A stretch of DNA of 64,000 nt, from contig NZ_JALCYY010000008.1 in the NCBI RefSeq assembly GCF_022690685.1, positions 1-64,000 on the forward strand, in the 5' to 3' direction. The notes beneath the pieces were generated by a model. That model made no database searches, had not been told where the DNA came from, and worked only from the letters and a program-made list of their open reading frames with translations. This DNA comes from Anaeromyxobacter terrae. GTDB taxonomy: Bacteria; Myxococcota; Myxococcia; Myxococcales; Anaeromyxobacteraceae. Numbering within the stretch: the first letter of the stretch is position 1; every line of letters begins with the position of its first letter. The position numbers and the translations under genes are program-made. Of this stretch, positions 60,050 through 64,000 are shown one piece after another.

Positions 60050-61143
60050 CGCGGGCGCTCTCGGCCTCGGCCCCCGCGCCCGCGCGCCGCGTCGCGGGAC
60101 TCCTCGCCACCTACGCGCTCGGCGCGGTGGGCGGGGCCGCCGCGCGGGCGCTCCACGTGCCGCTGCCGTGGCTCCTCGGTCCGCTCTTCGCCACCGGCGC
60201 CGCGAGCCTCGCCGGGGCGCCGCGCTCCATCCTCCCGGCCTCGCGGCAGCTCGGGCAGGCCGTCATCGGCGCGGCCCTCGGGCTGTACTTCACGCGCGAG
60301 GTGCTCGCCGTCGTGGCGGGCGCCCTGCCCTGGATGCTCGCGGGCTGCGCGGCCGCGGTGGGGGCCGGGGTCGCGGGCGCGCGTCTCCTGTCCCGGCGCG
60401 CGGGCCTCTCCGACGCCACCGCGTTCTTCGCGAGCATGCCCGGTGGTGCCGCGGAGATGGCGGTCCTCGGCGAGCGGGCGGGCGGGGACCCCTCGGTCAT
60501 CGCGGTCGCCCAGGCGCTGCGCGTGCTCGTCGTCGTCACCGTCGTCCCCCTCGCCCTCACCCTGGCCGGCGCCCGCGGCGCCGACCCCTGGGCCCCGGCG
60601 GCCCTCGCCACGAACGCGGCCGGGCTCGCGCGCCTCGCCGCAGGCTGCGGCGCGGCGGGTCTCCTCGCCCACCTCCTCCGCCTCCCGAACGCGTGGCTGC
60701 TCGGCTCGCTCGCGGCGAGCGCGGCCGTGACGGCGGGCGGCCTCGGCGCGAGCTCAGTCCCGCGCCCCCTCGTCGACGCCGCCCAGGTGCTCATGGGCTG
60801 CGCGCTGGGGAGCCGCTTCGGGCGCGAGAGCTTCCGGGGCGCGGGCGCGCTCGTGACCGCGATCGTCCTCGCCATCGGGCAGGGCGTGGCCCTCCTCGCC
60901 CTCTTCGCCGTCGTCCTCTCCCCGGCGTCGGGGCTCTCGCCCTGGACCCTCATCCTCGCCACCGCGCCGGGAGGGATCGCCGAGATGTGCCTCACCGCCC
61001 GCACCCTGCAGCTCGGCGTGCCGCTCGTCACCGCCTTCCACGTGCTGCGGCTCGTCGTCCTGCTCACCGCCGCGCCCCTCGCGTTCAGGGCGTGGCAGCG
61101 AACGCGGGCGGTGGACCCTCACCCGAAGACCTCGAGGCGGTGA
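60046..61143 (+). CDS. AbrB-family integral membrane protein
   Basis: 365 residues, about ten helices in two homologous halves. The repeats LHVPLPWLLGPLFATGA and LRLPNAWLLGSLAASAA, and FFASMPGGAAEMAVLGERAG and ILATAPGGIAEMCLTARTL, are the two copies of the family (AbrB duplication, formerly named ammonia monooxygenase-like). It is a putative transporter or regulator with no proven substrate. ATGA overlap with the DUF475 gene ties the two together. It is unrelated to the DNA-binding AbrB of Bacillus. Confidence 0.88.
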   Translation: MTRALSASAPAPARRVAGLLATYALGAVGGAAARALHVPLPWLLGPLFATGAASLAGAPRSILPASRQLGQAVIGAALGLYFTREVLAVVAGALPWMLAGCAAAVGAGVAGARLLSRRAGLSDATAFFASMPGGAAEMAVLGERAGGDPSVIAVAQALRVLVVVTVVPLALTLAGARGADPWAPAALATNAAGLARLAAGCGAAGLLAHLLRLPNAWLLGSLAASAAVTAGGLGASSVPRPLVDAAQVLMGCALGSRFGRESFRGAGALVTAIVLAIGQGVALLALFAVVLSPASGLSPWTLILATAPGGIAEMCLTARTLQLGVPLVTAFHVLRLVVLLTAAPLAFRAWQRTRAVDPHPKTSRR

Positions 61144-61174
61144 TCGCCCGAGGCGGGCCTGGCGAGGCCCGAGG

Positions 61175-62365
61175 CTAGCGACCCCACCGCCCGAACGCGC
61201 GCCCGAGCCGCGCGACGCCCTCGGCGATCCGCGCGGGCGAGCTGTGGGTGAAGTTGAGCCGGAGCGTGGCCTCGCCCTCGCCCTCCGGGTGGAACTCGCC
61301 GCCGGGCACGAACGCGAGCCCCTCCGCCAGCGCGTGCGTGAGGAGCTCCGCCGCGTCGCCGCCGTCGGCGATGCGCGCCCACAGAAACATGCCGCCCCCG
61401 GGGCGGTTCCAGGTGAGCCGCTCCTCGAGCGTCGCCAGGCCGCGGTCGAGCGCGTCGCGGCGCGCGCGGTACTCGCGCCGGAGACCCTCGACGTGGCGCG
61501 CGAACCCCTCCTGGCCGAGCAGGTCGAAGAGCAGGTGCTGGCCGAGCGAGTTGGTCTGGAGATCCGTCGCCTGCTTCGCGAGGACGCAGCGGCGGACGAT
61601 GGCGGGCGGCCCGAGCAGGAAGCCGACGCGCAGGCCTGGGGCAGCGATCTTCGAGAAGCTGCCGAGGTACACGGCGCGCGAGGGGTCGTGTCCGAGCACG
61701 ACGGGCGGGGGCGGTGCCTCGTCGAACCAGATGTCGCGGTACGGATCGTCCTCGAGCACGATCACGTCGGAGCTGCGGAGGACCTCGCGGACCTCGCGCC
61801 GGCGCGCCTCCGGGTAGCAGACGCCGCTCGGGTTCTGGAACGTGGGCGTGAGGTAGAGGAGCTTCGGGCGGCGCCGGAGCGCGTCCGCGAGCGCTTCGGG
61901 CCGGAGCCCGTCGGCGTCGCAGGGCAGGAAGGTCACGCGCGCCCCGAAGAAGCGGAACACCTGGAGCGCGCCGAGATAGGCGGGGGTCTCGACGAGGACC
62001 TCGTCGCCCGGATCGAGGAACAGCTTCGCGAGGAGATCGAGCCCCTGCTGCGAGCCCTGCGTGACGAGGACCCCGTCGTCGCCGAACGCGCTCGCGGGGA
62101 ACGGCACCCGCCCGAGGATGCGCGCGCGCAGCCCCGCGTGCCCCTCGGTCTCCGAGTACTGGAGCGCCGCCGGCCCGCGCGGCGACGCGAGCAGCTCCCG
62201 CGCGAGCGAGGCGAGGGCCTCGGTCGGGAAGAGCTCGGGCGCCGGCAGACCCCCGGCGAACGAGATGACGTCGGGGCGGGCGACGACGCGCAGGATCTCC
62301 CGGATGGCGGAGCTCTTGAGCGACGCGACGCGCGCGGAGAACGGGTACCCGGGGGCGTCCGGCAT
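61175..62365 (-). CDS. PLP-dependent aminotransferase, class I (2-aminoadipate/multi-substrate type)
   Basis: 396 residues, fold type I. The Schiff-base Lys is K239 in LGSFSKIAAPGLRVGF; other landmarks are ISFAGGLPAPELFP, LQYSETEGHAGLR, TPTFQNPSGVCYP and LEDDPYRDIWF. This pattern matches the LysN / MocR-like stand-alone subgroup that accepts aminoadipate, aromatic or branched-chain amino acids. ATG 62365 fits the family opening (YPFSARVASLKSSAIREIL). It is separate from flanking genes by small gaps. Confidence 0.92.
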   Translation of the reverse strand: MPDAPGYPFSARVASLKSSAIREILRVVARPDVISFAGGLPAPELFPTEALASLARELLASPRGPAALQYSETEGHAGLRARILGRVPFPASAFGDDGVLVTQGSQQGLDLLAKLFLDPGDEVLVETPAYLGALQVFRFFGARVTFLPCDADGLRPEALADALRRRPKLLYLTPTFQNPSGVCYPEARRREVREVLRSSDVIVLEDDPYRDIWFDEAPPPPVVLGHDPSRAVYLGSFSKIAAPGLRVGFLLGPPAIVRRCVLAKQATDLQTNSLGQHLLFDLLGQEGFARHVEGLRREYRARRDALDRGLATLEERLTWNRPGGGMFLWARIADGGDAAELLTHALAEGLAFVPGGEFHPEGEGEATLRLNFTHSSPARIAEGVARLGRAFGRWGR

Positions 62366-62417
62366 CCCCCGAGTCTAGGCCATCCGGCCCGCGATCGCGC
62401 GCCTGGCGTCCGCTCGC

Positions 62418-63140
62418 TCAGCGCCGGTGCGCTGCGCGCCGCGCCTCGGCCCGCTCGGCCTTGGCGATCCGGGCGCGCTGCTTCACGGCGATCACGTAGA
62501 ACCGCTCGCGCAGCGCCGCCGCCTCGAGCTCGGAGAGATCGCCGTGGCGGCCGCGCTCCGCCTCGCGCCGCTCGACCGCCTTCGCGAGCGAGATGGCCGC
62601 CGCGACCGAGACGTTGAGCGACTGCACGAACCCGCGCATCGGGATGGCGTACGAGGCGTCGGCGAGGGCGAGCGCGTCGTCCGACACGCCGCGGTGCTCG
62701 TTGCCGAAGACGAGCGCGACCTTGCCCGCGAACGGCAGCGCGTCGAGCGAGCGCGTCCCCTCGCCGAGGTGGGTGACGTAGATCGAGAAGCCCTCCTCCT
62801 TGAGGTGCGCGAGGCACTCGCGGGTGGAGGTCCAGCGCCGGACGTCGAGCCACTTGTCGGCGTTCTGGCTGATCTTCTTGTTGCGGTCGTAGGGCTTCAT
62901 CGGCCCCTCGATCGCGTGCAGCTCCTGGATCCCGAACGCCTCGCAGGTGCGGAGGACGGCGTTCACGTTCTGCGGATCGCAGAACGCCTCCATCACCACC
63001 GTGAGGGTCCGGGTGCGGCTCGCCACCACCGCGTCGATGCGGGCGCGTCGCTCCGGGACGAGGAAGCCCGGCCCGCCGGGCTCCGTCGCCTCCGTGGCCT
63101 CCGGCGCCCGCTCGGCGCCGGCGTCGCCCCGCCGGCTCAC
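62418..63140 (-). CDS. trmH: SpoU/TrmH-family RNA 2'-O-methyltransferase
   Basis: 240 residues with the SPOUT trefoil-knot motifs: DPQNVNAVLRTCEAFGIQ, LVFGNEHRGVSDDAL and PMRGFVQSLNVSVAAAI, as in TrmH that methylates G18 of tRNA. A basic C-terminal extension (RARIAKAERAEARRAAHRR) may bind RNA. GTG 63140 overlaps the obg stop, and the first 30 residues are a low-complexity Glu/Ala/Gly stretch. An rRNA target is less likely but possible. Confidence 0.9.
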   Translation of the reverse strand: MSRRGDAGAERAPEATEATEPGGPGFLVPERRARIDAVVASRTRTLTVVMEAFCDPQNVNAVLRTCEAFGIQELHAIEGPMKPYDRNKKISQNADKWLDVRRWTSTRECLAHLKEEGFSIYVTHLGEGTRSLDALPFAGKVALVFGNEHRGVSDDALALADASYAIPMRGFVQSLNVSVAAAISLAKAVERREAERGRHGDLSELEAAALRERFYVIAVKQRARIAKAERAEARRAAHRR

Positions 63141-64000
63141 TTCTCGGCCCTCGGCTTCCCGAGCCGGCGCCCGCGCCCGCCCCGCCGCGGCCTCGCCTCC
63201 TCGAAGAGCGCGCGGCCCACGGCGTCGAGCAGCTCCGGCAGCCCCTCGCCCGTGACCGCCGACACGAGGTGCACGTCGATCGGCTGCTTTCGGCGCGCGA
63301 ACGCCTTCTTGAGCTTCTCCCCGGCGGCGCGCGCCTCGGGGATGTCGATCTTCGTCACCGCCAGGATCTGCGGCTTCTCCGCGAGCGCCGGCGAGTAGGC
63401 TTCGAGCTCGCGGTTGATCGCGTCGTGGTCCGCCTTGGGCGAGCGGCCCTCCTCCGGGTTCGCGCCCTCGACGAGGTGCACGAGCACGCGGCAGCGCTCC
63501 ACGTGGCGGAGGAACTGGTGGCCGAGCCCGGCGCCCTCGTGCGCCCCCTCGATGAGGCCGGGGATGTCGGCGACGACGAAGCTCTTCTCCCCGCGCCAGG
63601 AGACGACGCCGAGGTTCGGGACGAGCGTCGTGAACGGGTAGTCCGCGATCTTCGGCCGGGCGCGGGAGATGCGGCTGATGAGGGTCGACTTGCCGGCGTT
63701 CGGGTAGCCGACGATGCCCACGTCGGCGAGGAGCTTCAGCTCGAGGACGAGCTCGCGCTCCTCGCCCGGCGTGCCATCCTGGGCGTAGCGCGGCGCCTGG
63801 TTCGTGGACGACGCGAAGTTCATGTTGCCGAGGCCGCCGCGCCCGCCCTTGGCGATCACGATCCGCTCGCCCTCGGCGCCGAGATCCGCGACGAGCTCCC
63901 CGGTGCCGGCGTCCTTCACGACCGTGCCCGGCGGCACGCGCAGGACGAGCGGCTCGCCGTCGCGGCCGTTCATGTCCGAGCCCTGGCCGTGCTCGCCGCT
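63137..64000 (-). CDS. obg: Obg/CgtA GTPase, 5' end beyond right edge
   Basis: The frame is open from the right edge (GEHGQGSDMNGRDGEPL) to TGA at 63137, giving the last 287 residues. The end of the Obg fold (RVPPGTVVKDAGTGELVADL) and the G domain are visible: G1 GYPNAGKSTLIS, G3 VADIPGLIEGAHEGAGLGHQ, G4 AVTKIDIPEA. It assists 50S subunit assembly and stringent control. There is no C-terminal OCT domain; the protein ends after a basic Arg/Gly tail. Its stop overlaps the trmH start. The true start lies outside the window. Confidence 0.95.
   Translation of the reverse strand, partial: SGEHGQGSDMNGRDGEPLVLRVPPGTVVKDAGTGELVADLGAEGERIVIAKGGRGGLGNMNFASSTNQAPRYAQDGTPGEERELVLELKLLADVGIVGYPNAGKSTLISRISRARPKIADYPFTTLVPNLGVVSWRGEKSFVVADIPGLIEGAHEGAGLGHQFLRHVERCRVLVHLVEGANPEEGRSPKADHDAINRELEAYSPALAEKPQILAVTKIDIPEARAAGEKLKKAFARRKQPIDVHLVSAVTGEGLPELLDAVGRALFEEARPRRGGRGRRLGKPRAEK

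Overview
The window is very GC-rich (about 74-75 percent by eye) with strong third-position G/C bias, tight gene packing and many 4-base start/stop overlaps. It carries a full Gram-negative envelope toolkit (lptABC, kdsABC, an LpxL-like acyltransferase, TolC and beta-barrel porins), together with rpoN-hpf-ptsN, an encapsulin, a group 3c-type hydrogenase with HdrA, and an Rhs remnant. This mix suggests a Myxococcota / former Deltaproteobacteria genome, most like Anaeromyxobacter. That assignment is inference; no rRNA or tRNA gene was seen.

Layout. 1-1755 (minus): encapsulated-ferritin cargo, encapsulin shell and a third unknown gene cut by the left edge. 1939-5667: DedA membrane protein, single-domain response regulator, RND/MMPL exporter. 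5789-7910 (minus): two lysophospholipid-type acyltransferases and an LpxH-like phosphoesterase in one overlapping operon. 8186-10765 (minus): myo-inositol-1-phosphate synthase followed by a PimA-like mannosyltransferase. 11004-14438: modABC molybdate transporter divergent from a one-component regulator, with an inverted repeat covering both start codons. 14623-16541: cyclopropane fatty acid synthase and a DUF1360 protein. 17010-24409 (plus): membrane protein, TolC, MacA-like adaptor, one ABC ATPase, two different MacB-like permeases, then signal peptidase I. 24635-27403 (minus): AhpD-like protein, cyclophilin and ATP-dependent DNA ligase.

27541-30713 is a lower-GC accessory patch: an Rhs gene with its middle missing, an orphan downstream gene, a frameshifted lipoprotein and a small membrane protein. 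30836-37236 (minus) is a seven-gene operon: TusA-like carrier, HdrA, an MvhD-MvhG fusion, MvhA, maturation protease, NifU-like protein and DsrE-like protein. It looks like a flavin-based hydrogenase wired to sulfur-carrier proteins and is the most interesting system here. 37407-47559 (minus) is core: ptsN, hpf, rpoN, lptB, lptA, lptC, an lpxL-like gene, kdsC, kdsA, pyrG, kdsB.

47824-50764: beta-barrel protein, RluA-type pseudouridine synthase, small membrane protein, and a GntR regulator that may be truncated. 50893-61143 is a tricarboxylate-type uptake locus: tctA, a frameshifted tctB, tctC, a periplasmic binding protein without its own permease, a TctD/TctE-like two-component pair, an OprP-like porin, a DUF475/TerC-like protein and an AbrB-family protein. 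61175-64000 (minus): aminotransferase, TrmH-type methyltransferase and obg, which is cut by the right edge.

At least six intergenic spacers carry mosaic palindromic repeats (blocks such as GGGGGCTGCGCCCCC). In three cases the palindrome supplies the stop codon of the adjacent gene. Two long G/C homopolymer patches (about 38191-38250 and 52769-52828) deserve suspicion as sequence errors; the second coincides with the tctB frameshift.
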